DNA from: CAZDDI01 sp964504195
Lineage (GTDB): Bacteria > Chloroflexota > Anaerolineae > B4-G1 > SLSP01
Length of the DNA stretch: 64,000 bases
Direction: 5' to 3'
Assembly (NCBI GenBank): GCA_964504195.1
Contig: CAZDDI010000004.1
Span: forward strand, 1-64,000
In this document: piece by piece, positions 42,335 through 51,600 of the stretch
Position numbering within the stretch: the first letter of the stretch is position 1
How the letters are laid out: the number at the start of each line of letters is the position of its first letter
The notes under the pieces: model-generated
Databases searched by the model: none
The model's input: only the letters and a program-made list of their open reading frames with translations
Told to the model about the DNA's origin: nothing
Position numbers and translations under genes: made by a program

Positions 42335-44425
42335 CTATGCTTGCACAACTACCGGCTGTTTCTTCGCCGTGAGCAGCGAGACCACCACCAGCACGATGAA
42401 GCTCAGCGGGATAGAGACGATGCCAGGCTGGTTAATGGGCATGGGCGCGGTGGCCGGGTTGAGGCCGTAGCGCGCCCACATATCGGGGCTGAGCATGATG
42501 AGTGTCACGGAGGCGACAATCCCGGTCAAAATGGAGGCGATCATCCCCGGCGCGGTAGCCTTCTTCCAGAACAACATCAGCAGCAGCGCGGGCAGATTGG
42601 CCGAGGCAGCCACGGCAAACGCCCACCCCACCAGGAACGAGACGTTCATATCGCGGAAGGCGATGCCCAGCACGATGCCAATGATACCCACCACCACCGC
42701 CACGATCCGCCCGGCCTGCACTTTGGCAGTATCGGAGAACTCCCGCCGGAACAGATTGCCCATCAGATCGTGCGCCACCGCGCCCGAAGCGGCCATAATC
42801 AGGCCGGAGACTGTCGCCAACACGGTAGTGAAGGCAATGCCGGAGATCATCGCAAAGAGCACCTCGCCGAAGCTGCGGGCCAACAGCGGCGCACTCATGT
42901 TGCTCGTCTCCGGATTCAGCGCGCCGCTCGCCACCGACCCCACCCCCAGGTACATCGTGAAGATGTAGAAGAGGCCGATACCCGCGATGGCGACGATGGT
43001 GGACTTGCGGGCCGCGTCGGCGCTGGGGACGGTATAATAGCGGATGAGGATATGCGGCAGCGCCGAGGTGCCGAGGAAGAGCGCCAGCATCAGCGAGATG
43101 AAGTTGAGCCGGTTGAGCAGCGTCGTCGAGGCCGGCTCGCCAGGCTGCGCTTCCAGCGGGAACATCAGCCCCGAACGCATGAAGGTCGCGCCATCCAGCG
43201 GTACCTCGTAGTGAATGGTGATACGCTCGCCAGCATCGGTGGTGAAGGCGACATTGCGCGGACGCTGCACGACCGTATCCTCATCCGCAAACACGCTCAG
43301 CAAGCGCAATGGATCGAGCGGGCCAGTACGCTCGCCATACGCAGCGGGCAGTTGGGAAACGCCGCCCATCTGCCGGAGCCGATTGGTGAGCACCTCCGGC
43401 GCGCCGTTGACCAGCGCCGTCCCATCGGGCAGCACGGCGCGATACTGCGTCTCCACCAGGCGCATCGCGCCATCCGCGCCGGTCTCCAGTCGCCACCAAT
43501 CCTCGATGCGGATAAAGGGCCGCCCTTCGACCTGCTCCAACGCCCAGCCGACGGCCGGCCCGGAAGCGGTGTGGAAGTGCGGCGTGCGCCCTTTGATGCT
43601 GGCGGTGTAGCCATCGCCGCCCTCGGCAATCGCCGGGATCAGCCGCGAGATACGATAGAAGACGATGCTCTCCGCGCCCGTGTAGCGATCCACAACCGCG
43701 TGTCGTCCCACCACGCGCGCGCCGGGCAAATCCACCATGAGCGTGTCGCCGCTGCGTTCAGCCGCGATGGTGGCGTAGCGATAGGCCTCCAATCCCGCCA
43801 CACCCTCCTCCATCGGACGGTCCGTCACACTCACGCCACGCAGCAGGATAGCGATTGTGAGCACCGCAGCAAAAAGCAGCAGCAGCCCGCCGTTGAAGAA
43901 TTGCACCCAAGTCGTGGAGGTCATCCCGCCGCCGGCCACAATGAAGATGACCACCGCGCCGACGATGATGACGCCCCAGTGGTGCGGAATCCCCAGCAGC
44001 GGCTCTACCAGCACGCCCGCACCCACCATCTGCGGCACGAGGTAGAAGAGCGAAACCACCAGCACACTCAATCCAGCGGCCAGCTGGATGCCCGGACTCT
44101 TGAAGGTGCTGTTGAGAGCATCGGGAAAGGTGAACGTCCCCCGCCGCTTCATCGGCTCAGCAATCACGAAGAGGGCCACAATCCACCCTGCGAGAAAACC
44201 GATGGAGTAGAGGAAGCCATCGTAGCCAAAAAAGGCGATAAGACCCGCAATGCCCAGGAAGCTCGCCACGGAGAGATAGCCGCCAGCAAACGCGACACCG
44301 TTGACCGTCCACGGCACAGAGCTGTTGGCGACAAAATAGCCGCCCACACCGCGCGCCCGGCGGCTCGTATAAGAGGAAATCGCCAACACCACACCTACAA
44401 AGATGAAGAAAACTACAATTGCCAT
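42335..44425 (-). CDS. actP: ActP-like cation/acetate symporter with large extracellular insert
   Basis: 696 residues, a sodium/solute symporter (SSS) with about 13 transmembrane helices: SYTSRRARGVGGYFVANSSVPW, VAFAGGYLSVASFLG and the late LVGWAFAVAASANLPALLL typical of ActP, which takes up acetate with Na+ or H+. It is about 150 residues longer than E. coli ActP because of a soluble segment between helices (about 203-437). The ATG abuts the stop of the DUF485 gene, and its SD (AGGAGGG) lies inside that gene, so the pair is translated from one message, as in yjcH-actP. Confidence 0.9.
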   Translation of the reverse strand: MAIVVFFIFVGVVLAISSYTSRRARGVGGYFVANSSVPWTVNGVAFAGGYLSVASFLGIAGLIAFFGYDGFLYSIGFLAGWIVALFVIAEPMKRRGTFTFPDALNSTFKSPGIQLAAGLSVLVVSLFYLVPQMVGAGVLVEPLLGIPHHWGVIIVGAVVIFIVAGGGMTSTTWVQFFNGGLLLLFAAVLTIAILLRGVSVTDRPMEEGVAGLEAYRYATIAAERSGDTLMVDLPGARVVGRHAVVDRYTGAESIVFYRISRLIPAIAEGGDGYTASIKGRTPHFHTASGPAVGWALEQVEGRPFIRIEDWWRLETGADGAMRLVETQYRAVLPDGTALVNGAPEVLTNRLRQMGGVSQLPAAYGERTGPLDPLRLLSVFADEDTVVQRPRNVAFTTDAGERITIHYEVPLDGATFMRSGLMFPLEAQPGEPASTTLLNRLNFISLMLALFLGTSALPHILIRYYTVPSADAARKSTIVAIAGIGLFYIFTMYLGVGSVASGALNPETSNMSAPLLARSFGEVLFAMISGIAFTTVLATVSGLIMAASGAVAHDLMGNLFRREFSDTAKVQAGRIVAVVVGIIGIVLGIAFRDMNVSFLVGWAFAVAASANLPALLLMLFWKKATAPGMIASILTGIVASVTLIMLSPDMWARYGLNPATAPMPINQPGIVSIPLSFIVLVVVSLLTAKKQPVVVQA

Positions 44426-44716
44426 CTAGCCCTCCTGTTGGCGGCTCTGCGCCGGAGCAACCGCGCCCGCAGACGGGACCCGGCAGAGGTAGTTGTAGAT
44501 CAACGCAAAGATGAAGGCGATGATGATCAACGCCAGCCCGTAGGCGACGGCCAGATTCAATCCAAACACAGCGCGCGCGCCCATAGTGGTGGGCTGGAAC
44601 ACGCTGAGGATGACAAACCCGGCGTAAATGAGGGAATACAGAAGGGTCATGCGAATACCAATGCGGGACTTGCGTCGCTCGAAAGCTTCGCTTGCCGCTG
44701 TCGAATGCTGCGTCAT
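44426..44716 (-). CDS. yjcH: DUF485 membrane protein (YjcH-like)
   Basis: 96 residues with two transmembrane helices (about 23-43 and 55-78) around TTMGARAVFGLNLAVAYGLALI. DUF485 proteins are regularly encoded just before ActP-type acetate symporters and are thought to assist them. AGGAGG stands before the ATG. The stop is directly followed by the symporter start. Confidence 0.92.
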   Translation of the reverse strand: MTQHSTAASEAFERRKSRIGIRMTLLYSLIYAGFVILSVFQPTTMGARAVFGLNLAVAYGLALIIIAFIFALIYNYLCRVPSAGAVAPAQSRQQEG

Positions 44717-45176
44717 AGGAACCTCCTGGTTACGCGAGTATGGGATAGCGGTAGCTTTCCGTATGGTAGCATGATTCTGGGAAGATACAAACGCAGATTA
44801 ACAACAAAACTAACGCCAAGGCTTTACACCGATAAGCCAAGTCCTGTACTTGCCAAAACAGGTAGTAACTACTCAATCTTGTCATTACGAGCCACGTCTC
44901 CGTGGTGTCCGTTGTCAAGCGACAATTAGAAATGCCCATATCAGAGGGCAAAACCTCAGCGGCCTGGGGAGGGGGCGAAGAATAACGGTTTTTTTGGGCG
45001 GCGGCTTCGCCGCCGCCCAAAAAAACCACAAAAAAAATCCCCCCTTTCCCCCGCAAGCGGGGGAAAGGGGGCAGAGGGATAGGGGGTATCATTTTATTTT
45101 TAGAACGACCAACTTGACACAAAACCTTATTTACAGATTAATTTCTTAAAATTTATAAGCGCATCGCTAATATCAT
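44717..45176. repeat. Hairpin-rich intergenic region
   Basis: No real gene is seen. A GC-rich hairpin (GGGCGGCGGC at 44996-45005 with 45009-45018) is extended on both sides by T7/A7 (44987-45027). A second perfect 14-bp stem (CCCCTTTCCCCCGC, 45041-45054 with 45057-45070) follows. The 40-bp dispersed repeat shared with 9-48 is at 45121-45160, and the MITE begins just after. Confidence 0.7.
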
Positions 45177-45330
45177 CTATGGCGAGCCATGTCATTAAGT
45201 TAAGACCCGGCAGGTTTCGCTTACATTGTGTTTGACCGCATTTTCCAGGTAAATAAAAGGGGGAGTGTAGCGTCAAACCTCTCAAACCTGCCAGATCTGT
45301 GTGCTAAACTTAATAACACTGCTATGGTGA
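45177..45330. mobile_element. MITE-like element, family 1, copy 2
   Basis: The element is 45186-45321 (136 bp), with ends ATGTCATTAAGTT and AACTTAATAACACTG as in copy 1, and inner arms at 45203-45217 and 45284-45297. It is flanked by CTATGGCGA (45177-45185) and CTATGGTGA (45322-45330), a 9-bp duplication with one mismatch. The right duplication contains the stop codon of the CPBP protease gene, so insertion was exactly at the gene end. Confidence 0.75.
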
Positions 45331-46884
45331 CCAAACCCAGGTGTCCATACCGTTGAAATAGCGGAGCAACGTGCGAGGTGCAGTGGTCGTGTACCAAGCT
45401 ATCTCGCGCTCCCCTACTTCCACACGCCAGGCATCCTGCGAACCAAACGTGGTCTCCACCGCCTCGACACCGATAACTTTGACCAGCATCGTTTCCAGCA
45501 CTGGGCCGCTATCTTGCGTTGCCTGGCGCCATACATTTGGCGACAGGTGTAGCAACCGGGCGGTAACGCCCTCTTCAAAAGTGAGTGCCGCCAGCTGCCA
45601 GGGCCAAATACCGCTAGCTGTGACAAGCGTATCCTGCGCCAACAAGGGCAACGGCTCCACCCAAGTCTCCATTTCCGCGTCTGCATGGGTGGCCTCAACA
45701 GTGATTGCTTGCTCAGCCAACATCCACTGTATCACCTGCGCTTCAAAGTCGGATAGATCTAACAACGGCGCGTAGCTCTCCCGATCCCAACGCACCATAC
45801 GTTCCCCCACAAGCGCCTGGCTGTACCAATAACTGCGCTCCACCTGCACTTCGTATTCCTGCTGATCCTGCCAACAGGTCAGGGTAACGGCCTGTGTCTC
45901 TGGTGCGAGTGTGCAGGTCGCCTCGCCAATGGGATCGTCAATGACGTTGTAAATCTGATAGTGCCACGTTTGTGTCTCAACCCAGGGCAGCGGATTGAGG
46001 ACCACAGGCTGGGCAAACAGCTCCGGCGAATAGCCAACAAAAACCTCTAGCCCGATGAAAATGAGCCAGATCGGCAAAGCAGCCAGTAAAGGCCAACTGC
46101 GCGCCAACCAACCGCGCTCTGTAACCGGTGCATCTGGAGGCGGTGCGGGGCGCGTGAGGCGGACAAGCAACCCCAGCGATAGCAACACCAACCCGAGACC
46201 GGCAATCGCTGTGGGAAACGCCAGAATCACCTCCCCCGCTGATTGAATCCACACACGTTGAGTAATCACCAGCGCGGCTAACACATTGGCTCCGAAGTGT
46301 GTGAGCATGGAAGCGGGAAGGGAGGCAGTGCGCCAATAGACAAATCCAAGCACCAGCACCAGGGGTATAATGCTCAAGCCCTGTAGCAATGCGAGATGAA
46401 AGGCCATGAACAATAGCCCTACGAAGAGAATAACCCGCAGCGGCCCCCAATGGGCATAAGCATTTTGAACTATACCACGAAAAAGCACCTCCTCGCAGAT
46501 GGGCGCCATCACGGCGAACGCCACGAAAGCCAGTAGGGCTTCAAAAGGCGTGCTAGGAATCAGCTCTGGCATCTCCGGCAAGGTGTAACCGAGGAGTGCC
46601 TGGTAAAGGTCGGCACTGTAAATTGCCAAAGGATACAGCCCCGCACCAATGACGAAACTCAAACCAGCGATTTTCCATCCCGGCCAGCGCCACTGTAGCG
46701 TCTCCCGCACCGGAAGCCCCGCCCAACGCAGGTAAATAAACGCAGGCAGCAGAATAAACAACGCCTGGTTTAGAATCATACGCACATAGTTCGGCAGCCA
46801 AAAAAACAGCACGTTGCTCGCTTGAAGTCCGAGTACAATCAAGAGCAACAAATTAACATGGGATATAGAAGGTCTTTTCACCAT
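45322..46884 (-). CDS. CPBP-family intramembrane metalloprotease (CAAX protease-like)
   Basis: 520 residues. Transmembrane helices occupy about 1-250, with the CPBP motifs APICEEVLFRGIV (EExxxR), FMAFHLALLQ (FxxxH) and SMLTHFGAN (HxxxN-like), so the catalytic Glu and His residues are present. A non-membrane C-terminal half (about 290-520) is probably outside. CPBP proteases cleave within the membrane, and many have maturation or immunity roles. The ATG at 46884 is chosen for CAGGAG upstream. The stop codon lies in the target duplication of the MITE at 45186-45321. Encoded 24 bases after the small gene at 46909. Confidence 0.88.
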   Translation of the reverse strand: MVKRPSISHVNLLLLIVLGLQASNVLFFWLPNYVRMILNQALFILLPAFIYLRWAGLPVRETLQWRWPGWKIAGLSFVIGAGLYPLAIYSADLYQALLGYTLPEMPELIPSTPFEALLAFVAFAVMAPICEEVLFRGIVQNAYAHWGPLRVILFVGLLFMAFHLALLQGLSIIPLVLVLGFVYWRTASLPASMLTHFGANVLAALVITQRVWIQSAGEVILAFPTAIAGLGLVLLSLGLLVRLTRPAPPPDAPVTERGWLARSWPLLAALPIWLIFIGLEVFVGYSPELFAQPVVLNPLPWVETQTWHYQIYNVIDDPIGEATCTLAPETQAVTLTCWQDQQEYEVQVERSYWYSQALVGERMVRWDRESYAPLLDLSDFEAQVIQWMLAEQAITVEATHADAEMETWVEPLPLLAQDTLVTASGIWPWQLAALTFEEGVTARLLHLSPNVWRQATQDSGPVLETMLVKVIGVEAVETTFGSQDAWRVEVGEREIAWYTTTAPRTLLRYFNGMDTWVWSP

Positions 46885-46908
46885 CAAAGGCACTCCTGTG
46901 CGTAGCAA

Positions 46909-47304
46909 TTACTCAGCGGCTTCTTGAATCCAGGCATGAGCCTCTTCAAGATTCACAAACCACCGCACGGCCATCTCATCCTTCGAGCGTGCAGCATAAT
47001 CAGTTTGCCCCATGCGCGTAAACTGATCCTTGGGCACGATAAACGCCAGCTTCCGTATCCCCACCTCAAGCAATTGTGGATTCCCTACCTCTGCCAACCA
47101 CCGCACATCTTCTGTAGCGACTTCTTTTTGCTCTCGCGTATCGCTGATGATTGCGTGTACTTCTTCTGTCTGCGCAAAGGCAATGGTTTTTTCGATAGAC
47201 GCTCTAAAGTTTAATGATCCGGCATACCCCTGCCAAATCTGAAGCACACAGTACGATTCAGGCATGTATTTGATAACACAATGGGACTTAAAATCAACAA
47301 GCAT
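46909..47304 (-). CDS. Hypothetical STAS/SpoIIAA-like small protein
   Basis: 131 residues, soluble. The succession of strands and helices (YCVLQIWQGYAGSLNF, HAIISDTREQKEVATEDVRWL, RKLAFIVPKDQFTRMG, WFVNLEEAHAWIQ) resembles STAS/SEC14-like alpha/beta proteins that end in an AxxWL helix. The assignment is by shape only. The gene lies upstream of the CPBP protease on the same strand and is probably cotranscribed. No strong SD is seen before the ATG at 47304. The 224 bases upstream (47305-47528) show no gene. Confidence 0.65.
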   Translation of the reverse strand: MLVDFKSHCVIKYMPESYCVLQIWQGYAGSLNFRASIEKTIAFAQTEEVHAIISDTREQKEVATEDVRWLAEVGNPQLLEVGIRKLAFIVPKDQFTRMGQTDYAARSKDEMAVRWFVNLEEAHAWIQEAAE

Positions 47305-47528
47305 CTTAATTGTACCTCACACTACGCTCACAAAAAAACTGGGAATCTACCCGAAAACTCATGCAAGCCTTGGCTTCGGCAGGTTCAAGCACCGCCAAGT
47401 CTCGACAGTCTCGATCAGCAACAAAATTTCCGAAAATGTTCAGCCAACACTACACGGCTGCTCCCTATAAACATACCCACCAAATTATAATGAAGTTTGA
47501 AAAATAACGCAAATGAGATTCACGAAAG

Positions 47529-48038
47529 TTAAGAATCTCTCATCACAAACACCGCATACGCTGCGGGAATTTTGATGCCAAAGCACTGGCACAACAATTT
47601 GACATCGTGATAGTCGTTCTCGTCGAGCGGGTAGCCGGTGTGGAATTCTACCATCCATTCCGGGGTGATACAGCGCACCGGCTGGCCTGCGATGACGCCC
47701 TTGCCGCGCAAAGAGGCGGACGGATACGGAACGCCAAAGGTAAGGTTGCCCTCTGCATCGAACGTGTATGAATGGAAGTCCACCAAATGGCCCTGATCGT
47801 CACCGAGCACGAAATTGCAGTCCCGCGTATCGTCACGCGGCACATCCTGGTAACCGCGCGCTTCGAGCAGAGCGCGCAGTTGCGGCACGTCCTTATGCTG
47901 CATGGCGATGTCCAGATCCGCGTGCGGGCGCGTCTGCTCACCGAGCAGCGCATCCACGCCCCACCCGCCATCAAGGATGATCTCGATGTCGTGTTCGACA
48001 CAGAGCTGGAGCAGCTCAAGTACGTCTTGTGCGGTCAT
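47529..48038 (-). CDS. Aminoglycoside/lincosamide-type nucleotidyltransferase
   Basis: 169 residues from the ATG at 48038. MTAQDVLELLQLCVEHDIEIILDGGWGVDALLGEQTRPHADLDIAM holds the GGW-x(8-10)-R-x-HxDxD nucleotidyl-transfer motif of the ANT(2'')-Ia/LinA group. Later come DFHSYTFD and TPEWMVEFHTGYPLDENDYHDVKLL. These enzymes adenylylate aminoglycosides or lincosamides, but many chromosomal homologues have no known substrate. The ATG at 48038 overlaps the stop of the 50-codon ORF (ATGA) and matches the family start. An ATG at 48053 is also in frame. Confidence 0.85.
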   Translation of the reverse strand: MTAQDVLELLQLCVEHDIEIILDGGWGVDALLGEQTRPHADLDIAMQHKDVPQLRALLEARGYQDVPRDDTRDCNFVLGDDQGHLVDFHSYTFDAEGNLTFGVPYPSASLRGKGVIAGQPVRCITPEWMVEFHTGYPLDENDYHDVKLLCQCFGIKIPAAYAVFVMRDS

Positions 48039-48187
48039 TTCAGGGTGTGGCATGTTTCATCCATAGCGCGAAGCGTCTCGAACGGCCCGCGCAGCTGATC
48101 CTCCGGCGCACCGGAGAGCAGCTGTGAAAACTTCGCAGTTACGCTTTGGGCAAAGCGTTGGAAGACGGGGAGGATGGGTGGGGTCAT
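48035..48187 (-). CDS. 50-residue ORF, possible methylase fragment
   Basis: Starts MTPPILPVFQRFAQSVTAKF and contains SGAPEDQLRGPFETL. Its ATG immediately follows the TAA of the gene at 48188, and its TGA overlaps the ATG of the nucleotidyltransferase, so it is tightly coupled on both sides and is likely translated. The PEDQLRGPFE segment resembles the N-terminus of some Eco57I-type DNA methylases, so it may be a truncated leftover reused as a coupling ORF. That resemblance is from memory and weak. Confidence 0.5.
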   Translation of the reverse strand: MTPPILPVFQRFAQSVTAKFSQLLSGAPEDQLRGPFETLRAMDETCHTLK

Positions 48188-48403
48188 TTACATATTCTCC
48201 TCAAACCAATCTTCAAGCGCCTTATCCAACGCTGCCAAAGCGGTATCTAGCGAATCCGTGTTCACGTTACTTTCCCACACCAACCCGCCGAGATCAAGGG
48301 CGCGCACCAGCGAGACACTGTATTCGTCAGAGCCGACTTCAATCCAGCCTTGTTCATCAATCCACCGGGCGATGGTGGGGTAAAGCTGCGAAAATGTCGT
48401 CAT
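48188..48403 (-). CDS. Small acidic hypothetical protein
   Basis: 71 residues, MTTFSQLYPTIARWIDEQG followed by WIEVGSDEYSVSLVRALDLGGLVWES and an acidic helix ALDKALEDWFEENM. The composition and beta-then-helix order are like small adaptor or immunity proteins, but no family is recognised. The ATG at 48403 follows TGGAGG. It is the first of three coupled ORFs (48188, 48035, 47529). Between it and metH, 48404-48592 contains only short palindromes (TGCGAACT/AGTTCGCA, GACCTC/GAGGTC). Confidence 0.65.
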   Translation of the reverse strand: MTTFSQLYPTIARWIDEQGWIEVGSDEYSVSLVRALDLGGLVWESNVNTDSLDTALAALDKALEDWFEENM

Positions 48404-48592
48404 GTGTAACCTCCACATTGTAACGCGAAACGTCGGCTTCGCATCTCTTGCGAACTGACAGTTCGCACTACATTTTCGTCATCGTTGATGTGCCAATAGC
48501 ACATGGAGACCTCTTTCGATGAGGTCATGCGGATTGATCATGCACTCAAATTATAGCCTCAATCAGCGGACAGGCAAAATCTCGCTCCCCCT

Positions 48593-48650
48593 CCAAAAAA
48601 AAGCGTGAAACGCGATTGCTCACGTTTCACGCCTCACGGTTCACGTCCCT
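48593..48650 (-). terminator. metH terminator built from TCACGNN heptamers
   Basis: GCGTGAAACG (48603-48612) pairs with 48623-48632. On the minus strand it is followed by eight T (48595-48602). The region 48620-48650 is a run of heptamers (tcacgtt, tcacgcc, tcacggt, tcacgtc). Confidence 0.85.
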
Positions 48651-48651
48651 C

Positions 48652-51600
48652 TCACACCACAAAATACCGCGCGTGGGGCGCGTGGACGATCAACGCGGCG
48701 GTGCTATGCTCCGGCACGAGCTGCCCGGCGAGGGTGAGGGCCATGCCCAGAGCCGTTTCTGCGGGCAGCAGGGCGAAGACCGTCCGGTGCTGGGTGACAT
48801 CCGGGCAGGCCGGGTAGCCCCACGAGTAGCGCTTGCCTTGCGTTGCGCCCAGCCCCAGCTCGCGGCGGATGCGGGCGTGCAGCCATTCCGCCGTCGCTTC
48901 CGCCATCGCCGCCGCCAGCCCGTGGACGTAGTACGCCTCGCTGTACGCGCCCGCCGTCTCCAGCGCACCGTACCGCTCGGTAGGGCCGCGCCCCACCGTC
49001 ACCACCTGCAAGGCCGCCACATCCACGCGCCCGCTCGCTACCGGCGCGAAGTAGTCCGCCAGACACAGGCACTCGCCGCCGCGCTGCCGGGGGAACACGA
49101 ACCGCCCCAGCTCGCCCCACGCTTCCGGCTCGCGCGGATCGTAAATCACCAGCGCGTCGCCGTCGGACTGCGCGGGGAAGTAGCCGTACACGGCCTGCGG
49201 GCGCAGATACGCCCCGGCCTCCGCCCACATCGCCGCCAGCCGCGCATCGAAATCAGCCTGCACCGCCGCCCACTGCTCGCCGGTAGCCCCGCGCGCGCCC
49301 CAGCCCACCCGGTACAGGCTCTTGCGATCCAGCAGTGGATGCAGTTCCTCCAGGGGGATGCTCCGCAGGGCACGATAGCCCCAGAAGGGCGGCGTGGGCG
49401 CGGCGGCGTGATGCTGGCCCGCCGGGGCGCTGCACTCGGCGCAACTGCTGCACGTCGCCTGCGGCGCGGCGTGCTCATGGTCGTGCTCATGCGCGGGGGG
49501 TGCCGGCTTGAACAGCACGATTTGCTCCAACACCTGCAACGCCTCGAAGGCGTCCTTACAATAGTAGACCCCGCCGTGATACAGGCCGCCCGGCTCGGTG
49601 ACGGCGATGCGCTGCGCGAACGCCGGGTTGATGGCCGCGCCGCCCACCAGCAGCGGAATCGCCAGCCCGCGCCGCTGCAACGCCTCCACCATCCGCGCCA
49701 TCTGTTGGCTGGTCGCCACCAGCAGCGCGGAAAGCCCAATCGCATCCGCGTTGACCTCCACCGCTTTCTCGATGATGGTCTCCACCGGCACTTGCTTGCC
49801 CAAATCATGCACCGTGTAGCCGTTGTTCGCCAGAATCGTCTTCACCAGGTTCTTGCCGATGTCATGCACATCGCCGTAGACCGTCGCCAGCACCACCACG
49901 CCCTTGCTCGCGCTTGCGTCGCGCTCCAGGTACTGCTCCAAATGCGTCACCGCCGCCCGCATCACTTCTGCCGATTGCAACACGAACGGCAAAATCAATT
50001 CGCCAGTCCCAAAAAGCTCGCCCACCGCCTTCATCGCGGGGAGCAGCACCTCGTTGAGCACGGCCAGCGGCGCGCGCTCGGTCAGACACGCATCCACCAG
50101 GGCCTCTACCCCCTCGCGGCGGCGGCGCAGGACGGCCTGATACAGGCGCTCGGCGGGCGCGGCGGTCGGCAAGGGGTCGGCATCCACTGAAGCCGCGTGC
50201 CCCTCGAAGTGCGTCACGAACCGCGCCAGCGCGTCTGCCCGCCGGTTGAAGATGAGATCATCAGCCAGCTCGCGCTCCTCGGCGGAAATGTCGGCGTAGG
50301 GGGTGATTTGGGCGGGGTTGACGATGGCCGCATCGAGGCCCGCCTCCACCGCGCGATAGAGGAAGACGCTGTTGAGGACACGGCGGGCGGGGGGGCGCAA
50401 GCCGTAAGAGACGTTGCTCACGCCGAGGTTGGTGAGCGCGCCGGGCAGCTCCGCCTGGATGCGGCGCAGCGCGTCGAGCGTGGCGATGGCGGCGGTGGCG
50501 CTCTCGGCATCACCGGTGGCCAGCGTGAACGTGAGCGGATCGAAGATGAGCGCGTGCGGCGGGAGGCCGATGTCATCCACCGCCAGGGCGTACAGCCGCC
50601 GGGCGATCTCCAGCTTGCGCTCGACGGTCTTCGCCATGCCCTGCTCGTCAATCGTGAGCGCAATCAGCGCCGCGCCAAACTCCCGCGCCAGTTCCAGAAT
50701 CGCACGGGCGCGCGCCTCGCCGCCCTCCAGGTTCACGGAGTTGATGACCGCCCGCCCCGGATACACCTCCAGCGCGGCGCGCATCACTGCCGGGTCGGTC
50801 GTATCGAACGCCAACGGCGCGGGCGAGTGGAGCGCGAGCTGCTTGACCACGTCCTGCATCGTCGCGACCTCGTCATCGCGCTCGGTGAGCGCCACGCACA
50901 CATCGAGCAGGTGCGCGCCGTAGCTCACCTGCATCTCCGCGAGCTCCACCAGCGCAGCGTAGCGGCGTTCCAGCACCAGCTCGCGGGCCTGCTTGCTACC
51001 CTGAGTGTTGATGCGCTCGCCGATGATGAGCGGGCGCGGCTCCTGATGCAGCGGCACAGCCTGGATGTTGCTCGCCAGATACGGCAGCGCGGCAGGCGCG
51101 AAATCGCCGCGCAGGGCCGTCGCGGGGAGCGCAGCCCGCAGAGCCGCGATGTGCTGCGGGCCAGTGCCGCAGCACCCACCCACCACGCGGACGCCCCACC
51201 CCGCAAACTCGGCCAGCGCCGCGGCGAAGGTTTCAGGCTGCATCCGGTAGACTGCGCGCCCGGCCACGTTCTCCGGCATCCCGGCATTGGGCATCACGGA
51301 GATGGGGCGGTTGCTCAGGGCGAGCAGACGACGCACGGCAGCGCGCATCTCTTCCGGGCCGGTGGAGCAATTCAGGCCGATGATGTCCACCGGCAGCGCG
51401 GCCATCGCGACCAGCGCGGTTTCGGCGTCGGGGCCGGTGAGCGTGTGGCCACTCGCGTCGAGCGTGATCTGCGCCTGGATGGGGACGCGGACGCCCAGGC
51501 GCGTGAACGCCTGCCATACGCCCTGCACGGCGGCCTTGAGCTCCAGCAAGTCCTGCTGGGTTTCCAGGAGCAGCACATCCACGCCGCCTTCGAGCAACGC

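Noticed and set aside
42341..44929. Long plus-strand open frame (862 codons) opposite the symporter
   Set aside because: It is an antisense shadow of actP/yjcH: the product is rich in His, Arg and Gln without any domain, while the minus strand gives a clear SSS symporter with SD and terminator.
44730..45122. 130-codon minus frame in the intergenic region
   Set aside because: It runs through two perfect hairpins and a dispersed repeat, has no SD, and encodes low-complexity sequence.
47310..47507. Short plus frames upstream of the STAS-like gene
   Set aside because: No SD, no homology I recognise, overlapping in three frames. Treated as non-coding.
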